A stretch of 64,000 nucleotides of DNA from Alistipes sp. (GTDB lineage: Bacteria > Bacteroidota > Bacteroidia > Bacteroidales > Rikenellaceae). Shown in pieces: positions 8,744 through 18,066 of this stretch. The notes under the pieces were generated by a model, which was given only the letters and a program-made list of their open reading frames with translations, was not told the DNA's origin and made no database searches. A program made the position numbers and the translations under genes. The stretch's first letter is position 1; each line of letters opens with the position of its first letter. The stretch is taken from the NCBI GenBank assembly GCA_017381935.1, contig JAFOBG010000013.1, forward strand, positions 1 to 64,000, given 5' to 3'.

Positions 8744-11700
8744 CTATTTATCGTAATCAGCATCAATAGTTGATACACCAAGTGTTATCTCTTCAAGTAC
8801 GTCAAGCAGTACACTTACAGTCTCAAGAGAGGTGAAAATTGTAATGTTATTCTCAACAGCTGTACGGCGAATCTCATAACCATCAAGACGAGTACTATGC
8901 TGATTAAGGTCTATGGTGTTGATAATATAGTTTACATGGCCTCGACACAATGAACGGTATATATCGTCGCTACCCTCATTAAGCTTGCTCAACTTGCGAG
9001 TCTTTACACCATGCTTACGAAGGAAGTCTGCTGTACCCTGTGTTGCCTCAATGTTGAAGCCGAGGTTATAGAATCGCTGAATTAAAGGTAGTGCTTTCTG
9101 CTTATCATGGTCTGCAAGGGTTACAAGCACTGTTCCGTAGTTCACAACGTCCATGCCTGAAGCCTGAAGTGATTTATAGAGTGCACGAGTCATTGAGTTG
9201 TCATAGCCAATAGCCTCACCTGTAGATTTCATCTCAGGAGAGAGGTATGTATCAATACCCTTAATCTTCGCAAATGAGAATGCAGGGGTCTTGACAAAGA
9301 AACGCTTACGCTCACGACCATAGACCTCAGTAATACCCTGCTCCTTAAGAGAGTGGCCGAGCATTACACGAGTAGCAATTTTTGCCATTGGTACATTGCA
9401 AGACTTTGAGAGGAATGGTACTGTTCGTGAAGAACGAGGGTTGACCTCAATAACATATACCTTATCTTGACTATCAACAATAAACTGAATATTGTACAGA
9501 CCTACAATGCCAATAGCTTTACCAAGACGTACTGTATAGTCAATCATCTTCTCTTTTACAGCGTCGCTAAGGCTGAATGACGGATATACACTTATACTAT
9601 CGCCTGAATGGATACCGGTTCTCTCGACATGCTCCATAATACCAGGGATAAATACATTCTCGCCGTCGCAAATAGCATCAACCTCTGCCTCCTTACCCAT
9701 GATATACTTATCAACAAGCACAGGAGAGTCCTCATTAATTTCAACTGCATTGTGCAGATAGTGGCGCAGAGCCTGCTCGTTACCTACAATCTGCATAGCA
9801 CGACCACCAAGTACGAAACTTGGACGAACAAGAACAGGGTAGCCAATAGCCTCAGCAGCCGCTACACCATCCTCAATTTCAGTTACAGCCTTTGCCTGTG
9901 GCTGAGGAATACCCACCTGACGCATAATAGCTTCGAATAGTTTTCTATCCTCAGCCTTATCAATAGCCTCAAGGTCGGTACCGATAATCTTGACACCCAT
10001 CTGAACAAGTGGCTTAGCAAGGTTGATTGCAGTCTGTCCACCGAGAGTAACAATAACACCCTCGGGGTTCTCGTGATGGATAATATTCATAACATTTTCC
10101 ACCGTCAGAGGCTCGAAGTAGAGCTTGTCGGAGATAGTGTAGTCTGTAGATACGGTCTCTGGGTTGTTATTGATAATAATAGCCTCATAACCAGCCTCAC
10201 GAATAGCCCAAATGGCGTGTACGGTTGAATAGTCAAACTCTACACCCTGACCGATACGGATAGGACCAGAACCGAGAACAACAATCTTCTTACGATCTGA
10301 AACTATAGACTCATTCTGACACTCATAAGTAGAGTAGAAGTATGGAATATAGCGGTCAAACTCGCCTGAACAAGAGTCGATAATTTTATATACAGGCTTA
10401 ATACCGTAGCTCTCACGTAGAGTAAATACCTCACTCTCTGTCATACCCCAAAGCTGGCCGATATACTTATCACCAAAGCCAAGGCGTTTAGCCTCAAGCA
10501 GAGTCTCTTTGTCTCCCTTTGCTTGAGCGACCTTGCGCTCCATGCGTACGATATTCTTAAACTTCTCAAGGAAGAGCATGTCAACTTTTGTACGGTCATA
10601 AATCAGTGAACGGTCAATGCCTCGGCGAAGGAGTTCAGCAATGGCGTAGATACGGTCATCGGTACCACGAGTGATGTATGATAACATATCTTGAGTTGAC
10701 ATATCATCAAACTTCTTGTTGTGGATATGACATACACCGGTCTCAAGAGAACGAATAGCCTTAAGCAAACTCTCCTCAATAGTTCTACCTATACTCATAG
10801 CCTCACCTGTAGCTTTCATCTGAGTACCAAGCTCATTAGAGGCCTCACTAAACTTGTCAAATGGGAATCGAGCTACCTTTGTTACGATATAGTCGATTGC
10901 TGGCTCACAACATGCAGGCATACCCTCAATCAAAATCTCGTCAAGAGTCATACCTACAGCAACCTTTGCAGTTACTCGTGCGATAGGGAAGCCACTCGCC
11001 TTAGAGGCAAGAGCTGAAGAGCGTGATACACGAGGGTTAACCTCAATGATATAGTATTTGAAAGATAGTGGGTCAAGGGCAAACTGAACATTACAACCAC
11101 CCTCAATCTTAAGGGCTCGTATAAGTTTCAATGCACTATCACGGAGCATCTGGAACTCCTTGTTTGAGAGAGTTTGTGCAGGTGCGACAACGATACTATC
11201 GCCGGTGTGAATACCTACAGGATCGACATTCTCCATGCTACAGATAGCAATAGCGGTGTCGTTCTTGTCTCGCATTACCTCAAACTCAATCTCCTTGTAA
11301 CCCTTAATACTCTTCTCAACAAGCACCTGATGTACAGGAGATACCGCAAGTGCATTACGCATAAGTTCTCTGAGCTGCTGCTCGTTATCGGCAAAACCGC
11401 CACCAGAACCTCCAAGAGTAAATGCAGGACGGAGAACTACCGGATAGGAGATCTTTTCAGCGACCTTAACAGCCTCCTCAACAGAATATACAATCTCAGA
11501 TGGGATTACAGGCTCGCCAAGTTTAATACAAAGTTCTTTGAACAACTCACGGTCTTCAGCCTGCTCGATACTTTGGAAAGATGTTCCCAAAATCTCAACC
11601 TGACACTCCTCAAGGATGCCCTTCTTTGCAAGCTGTACTGCAAGGTTAAGACCTGTCTGACCGCCAAGGCCCGGAACAATAGCATCGGGACGCTCGTAAC

Positions 11701-11935
11701 GGATGATTTTTGCCACATACTCCAACTTAAGTGGCTCCATATAGACTTTATCCGCAATAAAGGTGTCTGTCATAATGGTAGCAGGGTTGGAGTTAACAAG
11801 GATAACCTCATAACCCTCTTCTTTAAGTGCAAGGCAAGCCTGAGTTCCTGCATAGTCAAACTCTGCTGCCTGACCAATGACAATCGGACCAGAGCCGATT
11901 ACCATAACTTTCTTGATATCTGTTCTTTTAGGCAT
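8744..11935 (-). CDS. carB: Carbamoyl-phosphate synthase large subunit
   Basis: A 1063-residue enzyme with the usual duplicated layout. There are two biotin-carboxylase-like ATP-grasp halves (starting at 'KKVMVIGSGPIVIGQAAEFDY' and at 'KKIVVLGSGPIRIGQGVEFDY' near residue ~550), an oligomerisation part between them, and a C-terminal MGS-like allosteric domain (~residue 930 on). It makes carbamoyl phosphate from bicarbonate, ATP and ammonia. Normally the ammonia is tunnelled from CarA, but the CarA here lacks its glutaminase nucleophile. It overlaps carA by 8 nt. Confidence 0.96.
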   Translation of the reverse strand: MPKRTDIKKVMVIGSGPIVIGQAAEFDYAGTQACLALKEEGYEVILVNSNPATIMTDTFIADKVYMEPLKLEYVAKIIRYERPDAIVPGLGGQTGLNLAVQLAKKGILEECQVEILGTSFQSIEQAEDRELFKELCIKLGEPVIPSEIVYSVEEAVKVAEKISYPVVLRPAFTLGGSGGGFADNEQQLRELMRNALAVSPVHQVLVEKSIKGYKEIEFEVMRDKNDTAIAICSMENVDPVGIHTGDSIVVAPAQTLSNKEFQMLRDSALKLIRALKIEGGCNVQFALDPLSFKYYIIEVNPRVSRSSALASKASGFPIARVTAKVAVGMTLDEILIEGMPACCEPAIDYIVTKVARFPFDKFSEASNELGTQMKATGEAMSIGRTIEESLLKAIRSLETGVCHIHNKKFDDMSTQDMLSYITRGTDDRIYAIAELLRRGIDRSLIYDRTKVDMLFLEKFKNIVRMERKVAQAKGDKETLLEAKRLGFGDKYIGQLWGMTESEVFTLRESYGIKPVYKIIDSCSGEFDRYIPYFYSTYECQNESIVSDRKKIVVLGSGPIRIGQGVEFDYSTVHAIWAIREAGYEAIIINNNPETVSTDYTISDKLYFEPLTVENVMNIIHHENPEGVIVTLGGQTAINLAKPLVQMGVKIIGTDLEAIDKAEDRKLFEAIMRQVGIPQPQAKAVTEIEDGVAAAEAIGYPVLVRPSFVLGGRAMQIVGNEQALRHYLHNAVEINEDSPVLVDKYIMGKEAEVDAICDGENVFIPGIMEHVERTGIHSGDSISVYPSFSLSDAVKEKMIDYTVRLGKAIGIVGLYNIQFIVDSQDKVYVIEVNPRSSRTVPFLSKSCNVPMAKIATRVMLGHSLKEQGITEVYGRERKRFFVKTPAFSFAKIKGIDTYLSPEMKSTGEAIGYDNSMTRALYKSLQASGMDVVNYGTVLVTLADHDKQKALPLIQRFYNLGFNIEATQGTADFLRKHGVKTRKLSKLNEGSDDIYRSLCRGHVNYIINTIDLNQHSTRLDGYEIRRTAVENNITIFTSLETVSVLLDVLEEITLGVSTIDADYDK

Positions 11936-13016
11936 GTTGATTATCCTCCATCAATTTAATAAATTTGTCAAATAAATATGCGCTGTCGTTTGCTCCTGGT
12001 GCGCCTTCAGGGTGGTACTGTACTGAGAAGAGCTTGTCTTTGCGGCATGCAATACCAGCGACCATATTATCAAGAACTCCTGTATGTGTAACTTCGAGGT
12101 TTGTCTCTTTAAGAGAGTCTGCACAGACAATCCACTCAAGGCTCATACCTGTTGTCTTAATACGACCTGTAATAGTATTACGGACAGGACGGCTGCTACT
12201 GCGATTGCCATCCTTAACCTTAACACACTCAGCTCCGTAGGCAAGGGCAATAAGTAGATGACCAAGACTGATACCCATCATAGGAACCTCACCCTTAAGC
12301 TCTTTGATAAGATTTACTACCTCTGGAACGCAATATGGAGAGCCAGGACCGTTAGAGATAAGTATGCCGTGAGGGTTAAATGCACGAATCTCTTCAATAG
12401 GGGTGTTGTAAGGGACGATAATTACATTACAACCACGACTATTGAGCGACTCTATAATGCTACGCTTTACACCACAATCAATGACAACAACATCAAAACG
12501 ATGATTTGGGGTTCTTGAATACCAACGCTTGCGACAGCTGACAGTGCTAACAGCGCTCTCCTTAGCAGGTGTAGCGGCAATAAGAGCAAGAGCCTCTTCA
12601 ACACTTGTCTGAGCGTCAACTATTGCAGCTCTCATACTTCCGTTGTCTCTCAATGAGCGTGTGAGCATACGTGTATCTATACCTGCAATACCAGGAACAG
12701 AGTTCTCCTCCATAATCTCAGCTATCGTTTTTGTGAAGCGGAAATTACTAGGAGTTTGGCAATATTCTCGCACGATAAGACCGCCTATACCGACTATTTT
12801 AGACTCAAAGTCATCATCAGCAATTCCGTAGTTACCAATTACGGGATAGGTCATAACAACAAGCTGATCGGTGTAACTTGGATCAGAAAGAATCTCCTGA
12901 TAACCTACTACCGAGGTGTTGAAAACGATGTCGCAGACAGCATTGCGGTTTGCTCCGAAACCATAGCCGAAGAACTGCTCACCATTTTGCAGAACAAGTT
13001 TCTTTTCTAAATTCAT
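11928..13016 (-). CDS. carA: Carbamoyl-phosphate synthase small subunit with a degenerate glutaminase site
   Basis: A 362-residue CarA with the N-terminal small-chain domain and a class I amidotransferase domain. The nucleophile loop reads MMGISLGHLLIA: Ser250 (AGT, 12267-12269) stands where E. coli has Cys269 (GICLGHQ), and Leu254 replaces Gln273. The 'QNHGF' and 'GGNHPV' substrate-side motifs are also lost (MSLEW, SSSRPV), while His335 and Glu337 of the dyad remain ('VQYHPEGAPG'). Mammalian CPS-I has the same Cys-to-Ser change and uses free ammonia. The frame is intact and overlaps carB, so the gene is under selection, probably as a structural partner of an ammonia-dependent synthase. Confidence 0.93.
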   Translation of the reverse strand: MNLEKKLVLQNGEQFFGYGFGANRNAVCDIVFNTSVVGYQEILSDPSYTDQLVVMTYPVIGNYGIADDDFESKIVGIGGLIVREYCQTPSNFRFTKTIAEIMEENSVPGIAGIDTRMLTRSLRDNGSMRAAIVDAQTSVEEALALIAATPAKESAVSTVSCRKRWYSRTPNHRFDVVVIDCGVKRSIIESLNSRGCNVIIVPYNTPIEEIRAFNPHGILISNGPGSPYCVPEVVNLIKELKGEVPMMGISLGHLLIALAYGAECVKVKDGNRSSSRPVRNTITGRIKTTGMSLEWIVCADSLKETNLEVTHTGVLDNMVAGIACRKDKLFSVQYHPEGAPGANDSAYLFDKFIKLMEDNQHA

Positions 13017-13032
13017 AGTTTGTGTATATTAT

Positions 13033-14316
13033 TTATTCTTTTGTAATCTCTTCCCAAACTTTTTTGCCACCGAATAGTGTTAAGCGGCATTTACCGTACA
13101 ACTCCCAACCCTCAAAAGGTGTAGCTTTGCCCTTAGATAGGAAATTATTGGGCGATACGGTAAATGGAGTAGTGGTGTCGAATACAGCTATATCTGCTCG
13201 TTCACCCTCTTTAAGTTCTCCACCAAGTCGGAAAATTCGACGAGGATTGTCGCACATTAGCTCAATAGCTTTTTCAATTGTAATTATACCAGTCTTTACA
13301 AGTTTCGTATAGACAACGGCAAATGAGGTCTCAAGACCTACAACACCCATAGCGCTGCCTGCCAAACCCTTAGACTTTTCCTCTGCAGTATGTGGAGCAT
13401 GGTCTGTAGCAATTACTTCAATAGTGCCATCCTTAATACCTTCAATAAGGGCATCTCTGTCGGCTGCAGAGCGAATAGGAGGGTTCATTTTAAATCGGCC
13501 ATCCTCCTGAATATCCATATCTGTCATTGTCAAATAGTGTGGTCCCGTTTCGCCCGTCATAGGCAGACCACGCTGTTTTGCCTTACGCAGAGCCTCTACA
13601 CTACCCGCTGCGGACATGTGGCATATATGATAGCGACAGCCACTCTGGGCCACAAGTTCTGTATCTCGGACAATAGGGCCCCACTCACTCTCAGAGCAGA
13701 TTCCTTTATGGTTATGTGCTGCAGCATACTCTCCGTCGTGAATATATCCACCAAAGAGTAGAGATTCATCTTCGCAATGAGCAGCCAAAATAGCGTCAGA
13801 GGCAGCTATACGTTTCATTGCAGCAAGCATTACCTGCTCACTCTGTACGCCTGTTCCATCGTCAGAGAAACCTATGCAGAGAGGTGTGAGAGCCTCAATA
13901 TCTACCACCTCATCTCCTTTACGAGAGGTGGTAATGGTTGCAAATGGACACACCTCAACAATAGCCTGTCTGTCAATCATAGCCTGCTGTACTGCAATAT
14001 TCTCTACACTATCTGGTGCTGGATTGAGGTTTGGCATAGAGCAGATCGTTGTAAAACCTCCATGAGCTGCAGCAGTAGTGCCTGTGGCAATTGTCTCTTT
14101 CTGAGAGAAACCAGGCTCTCGCATGTGGGTATGGACATCTGCAAGGCCGTAGCTTACAATGCAGTTTGAAGCATCAAATACCTCAGCCTGAGCATCTGCT
14201 TCTATATTGTTGGAAATGAGTGATATACGGCCATTCTTGATGAGGATATCCGCAACTCTACTTACTCCTTTAGATACTATTTTACCTCCTTTAATGAGTA
14301 ACATATTTTGGTCCAT
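13033..14316 (-). CDS. pyrC: Dihydroorotase, class I
   Basis: A 427-residue zinc amidohydrolase that cyclises carbamoyl aspartate to dihydroorotate. Metal and substrate motifs are 'DVHTHMREPGFSQKETI', 'SMPNLNPAPDS', 'HICHMSAAGSVE' and 'VIATDHAPHTAEEK'. A frame extends 28 codons upstream to 14400, but that part is the leader region containing the terminator hairpin. The ATG at 14314-14316 (MDQNMLLIKGG) is therefore preferred. First gene of the pyr operon, 16 nt before carA. Confidence 0.93.
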   Translation of the reverse strand: MDQNMLLIKGGKIVSKGVSRVADILIKNGRISLISNNIEADAQAEVFDASNCIVSYGLADVHTHMREPGFSQKETIATGTTAAAHGGFTTICSMPNLNPAPDSVENIAVQQAMIDRQAIVEVCPFATITTSRKGDEVVDIEALTPLCIGFSDDGTGVQSEQVMLAAMKRIAASDAILAAHCEDESLLFGGYIHDGEYAAAHNHKGICSESEWGPIVRDTELVAQSGCRYHICHMSAAGSVEALRKAKQRGLPMTGETGPHYLTMTDMDIQEDGRFKMNPPIRSAADRDALIEGIKDGTIEVIATDHAPHTAEEKSKGLAGSAMGVVGLETSFAVVYTKLVKTGIITIEKAIELMCDNPRRIFRLGGELKEGERADIAVFDTTTPFTVSPNNFLSKGKATPFEGWELYGKCRLTLFGGKKVWEEITKE

Positions 14317-14334
14317 AACCCATACTATAAAAAA

Positions 14335-14357
14335 CAGGCGACCCCCTAGGCCGCCTG
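14335..14357 (-). terminator. Attenuator terminator in the pyrC leader
   Basis: On the minus strand CAGGCGGCC and GGTCGCCTG form a 9-bp stem (one G·U pair) followed by TTTTTT (14334-14329), about 12 nt before the pyrC start codon. A strong intrinsic terminator directly in front of the first operon gene is the mark of transcription attenuation. The stop codon of a short leader frame lies in its loop. Confidence 0.8.
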
Positions 14358-14417
14358 ATAAATTGACAATACATCCAAAACAGAGACTCCATAACCCCAA
14401 TTTTGAGGCTTTAACAT
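14346..14417 (-). CDS. Putative pyr leader peptide
   Basis: An ATG at 14415-14417 opens a 23-codon frame (begins MLKPQNWGYG, ends SIYQAA). Its TAG stop at 14346-14348 falls inside the loop of the attenuator hairpin. A ribosome translating to the end would cover the 5' arm and prevent the terminator from folding. The layout is like the pyrBI leader of E. coli, where UTP-dependent pausing decides whether the ribosome keeps up. No strong Shine-Dalgarno sequence is seen, as is usual in Bacteroidota. Translation is inferred, not shown. Confidence 0.55.
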   Translation of the reverse strand: MLKPQNWGYGVSVLDVLSIYQAA

Positions 14418-14467
14418 GGGCGATATGTGATTGTAAACTCTCACCGTAGGTCTCTATTTATTGGGTA

Positions 14468-14499
14468 CAAAGGTAGTTATTTTATATAAAACTACCAAA
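14468..14499 (-). promoter_or_regulatory. Promoter of the pyr operon
   Basis: On the minus strand TTTG (14499-14496) and TACCTTTG (14475-14468) are 20 nt apart, an exact fit to the Bacteroidota consensus. Transcription would begin near 14462, giving a leader of about 145 nt before pyrC. In the leader AGAGAC (14455-14450 on the minus strand) can pair with GTCTCT (14387-14382), a possible alternative structure upstream of the terminator. Confidence 0.75.
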
Positions 14500-14501
14500 T
14501 A

Positions 14502-15692
14502 TTATCGCGGCAAAACTGTGTATTTTAATTTTGCATAAGCACGCTCAGCCTTTTCGAGTGCCTTCTCAATAGTTTGGTCAATAGTCAGAATAACACCAAA
14601 GCGGCGATGACCTACAACCTCAGGCTTGCCAAAAAGACGAATTTGTACCCCCTCTTCAGATACTACCTGGTCAAGATTCTCAAATACAACTTTATCGCTA
14701 TCGCCCTCTATAACAATAGCTTTAGAGGCACTTGCTCCGTAGAAACGTACAGATGGAATTGGAAGTCCGAGTACGGCACGAGCATGTAGTGCGAACTCAC
14801 TTAGGTCTTGAGAAATCATAGTTACCATACCGGTATCATGTGGACGAGGTGATACCTCGCTAAAGATAACCTCATCACCTTGAATAAACATCTCAACTCC
14901 GAAAATTCCATAACCGCCAAGTGCTCCTGTGATTTTGTGAGCAATATCTTTAGCTTTTGCCTTTGCTACGTCGCTCATTGGCTGAGGTTGCCATGACTCA
15001 CGATAGTCGCCATCTACTTGATGATGACCAATAGGCTCAAGTATAGTTGTACCTCCACTATGGCGTACAGTGAGCATGGTAATTTCATAATCGAAATTGA
15101 CAAAACGCTCAACAATCACACGACCTGCGCCGGCACGACCACCCTCTTGTGCAATTTTCCACGCTTTATCTACATCCTCAGCACACTTTACAGTGCTCTG
15201 GCCATGACCAGACGATGACATAATAGGCTTTACGACACAAGGGATACCTACCTCTGCAATGGCTGCTTTAAACTCCTCTTCTGTCTCTGCAAAACGATAG
15301 AATGATGTTGGCAGACCAAGTTCCTCGGCTGCAAGACGTCGAATACCCTCACGGTTCATAGTAAGCCAAGCAGCTTTAGCTGTAGGAGTTACGCTATAGC
15401 CCTCCTTCTCAAGCTCTACAAGTGTTGGGGTAGCGATAGCCTCTACCTCAGGGATGATGTAGTCTGGCTTTTCGGTTTCGATAATGGCTCTGAGAGCCTC
15501 TCCGTCTAACATGTTAAGGACATGACTACGGTTTGCAACCTGCATAGCAGGAGCATTAGGGTAGCGGTCGCATGCAACTACCTCAATTCCATAACGCTGA
15601 AGCTCTATAGTTACCTCTTTTCCTAACTCTCCGGAACCACAGAGAAGTGCTTTCTTACCAACAGAGGTCATTGGTGTACCTATTTTTACCAT
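14502..15692 (-). CDS. purT: Formate-dependent phosphoribosylglycinamide formyltransferase
   Basis: A 396-residue ATP-grasp enzyme that makes formyl-GAR from GAR, formate and ATP in purine synthesis. N-terminal '[22 protein letters not shown]', the GAR-binding and ATP-grasp parts ('[14 protein letters not shown]', '[16 protein letters not shown]') are all present. Full length. A TATATTTG element at 15722-15729 (minus strand) may be its promoter. Its 3' end abuts the pyr promoter. Confidence 0.95.
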   Translation of the reverse strand: MVKIGTPMTSVGKKALLCGSGELGKEVTIELQRYGIEVVACDRYPNAPAMQVANRSHVLNMLDGEALRAIIETEKPDYIIPEVEAIATPTLVELEKEGYSVTPTAKAAWLTMNREGIRRLAAEELGLPTSFYRFAETEEEFKAAIAEVGIPCVVKPIMSSSGHGQSTVKCAEDVDKAWKIAQEGGRAGAGRVIVERFVNFDYEITMLTVRHSGGTTILEPIGHHQVDGDYRESWQPQPMSDVAKAKAKDIAHKITGALGGYGIFGVEMFIQGDEVIFSEVSPRPHDTGMVTMISQDLSEFALHARAVLGLPIPSVRFYGASASKAIVIEGDSDKVVFENLDQVVSEEGVQIRLFGKPEVVGHRRFGVILTIDQTIEKALEKAERAYAKLKYTVLPR

Positions 15693-15875
15693 AATTTTAT
15701 CACTTTAATATGATCTGAGTGCAAATATACCTATACTTTTATGATATTACTACTATTGTCTGATAAATTATTAAAAAGTTTTCATCAATATTCTAAATAT
15801 AATATGTTGTAAAAGTAAATAGATGTGTTGTAAAATAAAGATGTCAACAAAATGTTAAAAAAAACGGTAGTGATA

Positions 15876-15907
15876 TTTGGCTATTTTGTTAAACTGATGT
15901 ATCTTTA
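15876..15907 (+). promoter_or_regulatory. Promoter of purA
   Basis: TTTG (15876-15879) and TATCTTTA (15900-15907) are 20 nt apart, matching the Bacteroidota pattern except for the last base. The purA ATG follows about 30 nt downstream. Confidence 0.65.
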
Positions 15908-15936
15908 CACTCTGGAAAACAATTCTAACTCAATAT

Positions 15937-17202
15937 ATGAAAAAAGTTGATGTAGTACTCGGTCTTCAGTGGGGAGATGAGGGTAAAGGTAAGGTAGTCG
16001 ATGTATTGACTCCTAATTATAAAGTTATTGCTCGTTTTCAGGGCGGTCCTAATGCAGGTCATTCACTCCATTTTAATGGTGTGAAGTTTGTTCTGCATAC
16101 AGTGCCTTCTGGTATATTCCGAGATGGCTCAATGAATATTATTGGTAACGGTGTCGTTATTGACCCTGTAATTCTTGCAGAGGAGATTGCTCAGATTGAG
16201 GCTACCGGTGTAGATGTTTGCTCAAGATTAAAGATATCTAAGAGAGCTCACCTCATTTTGCCTACACACCGTGCTTTGGATGCAGCATCTGAGGCTGCAA
16301 AAGGTAAGACCAAGATTGGCTCAACTCTTAAGGGTATCGGTCCTGCATATATGGATAAGACAGGCCGTAATGGTCTGCGAGTAGGCGATATCTTGTTGCC
16401 TGACTTTATGGAGCGTTATCAGACTCTCAAGGCAAAGCATGAGTTCCAGCTTAATCAGTATGATTACAAGGTTGATACTACAACTTATGAGCAGGAGTGG
16501 TTCAAAGGTATTGAGTCTTTAAAGCGTTTTGAGTTTGTAGATAGCGAGATACTTGTAAATAACTATCTCCAGGATGATACAACAATTCTTGCAGAGGGTG
16601 CTCAGGGATCATTGCTTGATATCGAGTTTGGTACATATCCGTTTGTTACATCATCTAACACTCTTTGTGCTGGTGTTTGTACAGGTCTTGGTGTGGCTCC
16701 AACACGCATCGGAGAGGTTTATGGTATCTTTAAAGCATATTGTACTCGTGTAGGTAGCGGCCCATTCCCAACAGAGTTATTCGATGCAACAGGAGAGACC
16801 TTACGTCAGGTAGGTAGTGAGTTTGGCGCAACAACAGGTCGTCCACGTCGTTGTGGTTGGCTTGACCTTGTAGCTCTTAAGTATGCTGTTATGATGAATG
16901 GCGTTACTGCGCTTATTATGATGAAGTCAGACGTACTTAACGATTTTGATACTATTAAGGTTGCAGTAGGTTATGAGGTTAATGGTCAGAAGGTTGACTA
17001 TTTCCCATATGAGGCTGATGAGAATATCGTTCCAGTTTATCGTGAGTTCCCTGGTTGGAATTGTGATATCTGTTCGGTTCGTGATTACAATGATTTCCCA
17101 CAGCAGTTTAAGGATTATGTAGCATTTATTGAGGCAGAGTGCGGTGTTCCTGTAAAGATTATCTCAGTTGGTCCAGACCGTGAGGAGACCATTGTTCGCT
17201 AA
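15937..17202 (+). CDS. purA: Adenylosuccinate synthetase
   Basis: A 421-residue GTP-dependent enzyme that joins IMP and aspartate on the way to AMP. The P-loop-like start 'VVLGLQWGDEGKGKVVDVL', 'QGGPNAGHSLHF', the IMP-site 'TTGRPRRCGWLDLV' and 'GPAYMDKTGRNGLRVGD' are all present, and the length is normal. It is divergent from purT, so two purine genes share the 240-bp gap. Confidence 0.97.
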   Translation: MKKVDVVLGLQWGDEGKGKVVDVLTPNYKVIARFQGGPNAGHSLHFNGVKFVLHTVPSGIFRDGSMNIIGNGVVIDPVILAEEIAQIEATGVDVCSRLKISKRAHLILPTHRALDAASEAAKGKTKIGSTLKGIGPAYMDKTGRNGLRVGDILLPDFMERYQTLKAKHEFQLNQYDYKVDTTTYEQEWFKGIESLKRFEFVDSEILVNNYLQDDTTILAEGAQGSLLDIEFGTYPFVTSSNTLCAGVCTGLGVAPTRIGEVYGIFKAYCTRVGSGPFPTELFDATGETLRQVGSEFGATTGRPRRCGWLDLVALKYAVMMNGVTALIMMKSDVLNDFDTIKVAVGYEVNGQKVDYFPYEADENIVPVYREFPGWNCDICSVRDYNDFPQQFKDYVAFIEAECGVPVKIISVGPDREETIVR

Positions 17203-17223
17203 TTAGCTGATAACCATACTATT

Positions 17224-17258
17224 AATAGCTTGTCCGAAAGGGCAAGCTATTGTTTTTT
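17224..17258. terminator. Intrinsic terminator of purA
   Basis: AATAGCTTGTCC-gaaa-GGGCAAGCTATT, a 12-bp stem with one wobble pair, followed by GTTTTTT. It separates purA from the convergent zinc-transport genes. Confidence 0.85.
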
Positions 17259-17279
17259 CTGTATAAGTTGAGGTACAAC

Positions 17280-18065
17280 CTATTTACGATGACCGCATTT
17301 ACAACCATCGCCCTTATGATGCGCAAGGACGGTATGCGGAATATGACCATGACTTACAATCTGGATAGGGCAGTGATAGTTGTCTAATTGCTCTTGGGTA
17401 ATTATGTTTGAGTCGTGGCGATGTACATTGCGATTTACACAAACAATACTTTTTACGGAGCTTGTTATTGTACCTATATCATGTGAAACCATGATAATTG
17501 CCATCATACTGTTTATCTCTTTGAGAAGAGCATACAGTTCATTCTCAAAACTATTATCTACAAAGTTTGTCGGTTCATCAAGAATTAGTAGTTTGGGCTC
17601 TGAAATAATTGCACGGCATAAAAGAGCTCGTTGCATCTGTCCTCCGGATATTTCTCCTATCTGTTTAGTTGCAATATCAGTAATATTTGCAACTGATAGT
17701 AGTTGCATTGCCTTCTCTCTGTCTGCCTTTGTATATCTATGAAAGAAGCCTTTTTCTGCTTGAAGTCCGGAAAGTACAACCTCTATTACTGATATGGGAA
17801 AACTACGATCGAATGTAGATAATTGAGGCATGTAACCAATAAGTCGTTCAGAGTGTCTCATCAGAGTAGGGGAGATGACAATCTCTCCGCTGTATGGCAG
17901 AGTTCCTAATATGCTTTTGATAAGGGTGGTTTTACCACCACCATTAGGGCCTATAATGCCAATAAAGTCATCCTGGTATATATCTAAATTGGCACTCTCG
18001 ATGGCTATATAGTTGTCGTAACTTATCGTTACATCTTTAAGAGATATTATAACCTCTCTATCCAT
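17280..18065 (-). CDS. znuC: Zinc/manganese ABC transporter ATP-binding protein
   Basis: A 261-residue ABC ATPase with Walker A GPNGGGKTTL, signature SGGQMQRALLCRAI, Walker B 'LLILDEPTNFVD' and the switch His in 'IIMVSHDIG'. The C-terminus is rich in His and Cys (HCPIQIVSHGHIPHTVLAHH…CKCGHRK), which fits metal handling. It starts 1 nt behind the stop of the metal-binding lipoprotein gene. The symbol is by family; Mn specificity cannot be excluded. No permease gene is next to it. Confidence 0.85.
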   Translation of the reverse strand: MDREVIISLKDVTISYDNYIAIESANLDIYQDDFIGIIGPNGGGKTTLIKSILGTLPYSGEIVISPTLMRHSERLIGYMPQLSTFDRSFPISVIEVVLSGLQAEKGFFHRYTKADREKAMQLLSVANITDIATKQIGEISGGQMQRALLCRAIISEPKLLILDEPTNFVDNSFENELYALLKEINSMMAIIMVSHDIGTITSSVKSIVCVNRNVHRHDSNIITQEQLDNYHCPIQIVSHGHIPHTVLAHHKGDGCKCGHRK

Positions 18066-18066
18066 G

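Noticed and set aside
8742..8781. Extended N-terminus of PyrK starting at 8781
   Set aside because: The extension overlaps the end of carB, and the ATG one base behind the carB stop gives the normal family start.
11174..11959. A 261-codon plus-strand frame opposite carB
   Set aside because: It is antisense to the strongly conserved ATP-grasp part of carB, and its composition follows from carB codon use. No motif or start signal supports it.
14316..14400. Extended N-terminus of PyrC starting at 14400
   Set aside because: The extension would begin with TTG, translate through the terminator hairpin and add a non-family sequence; the ATG at 14316 fits the family start.
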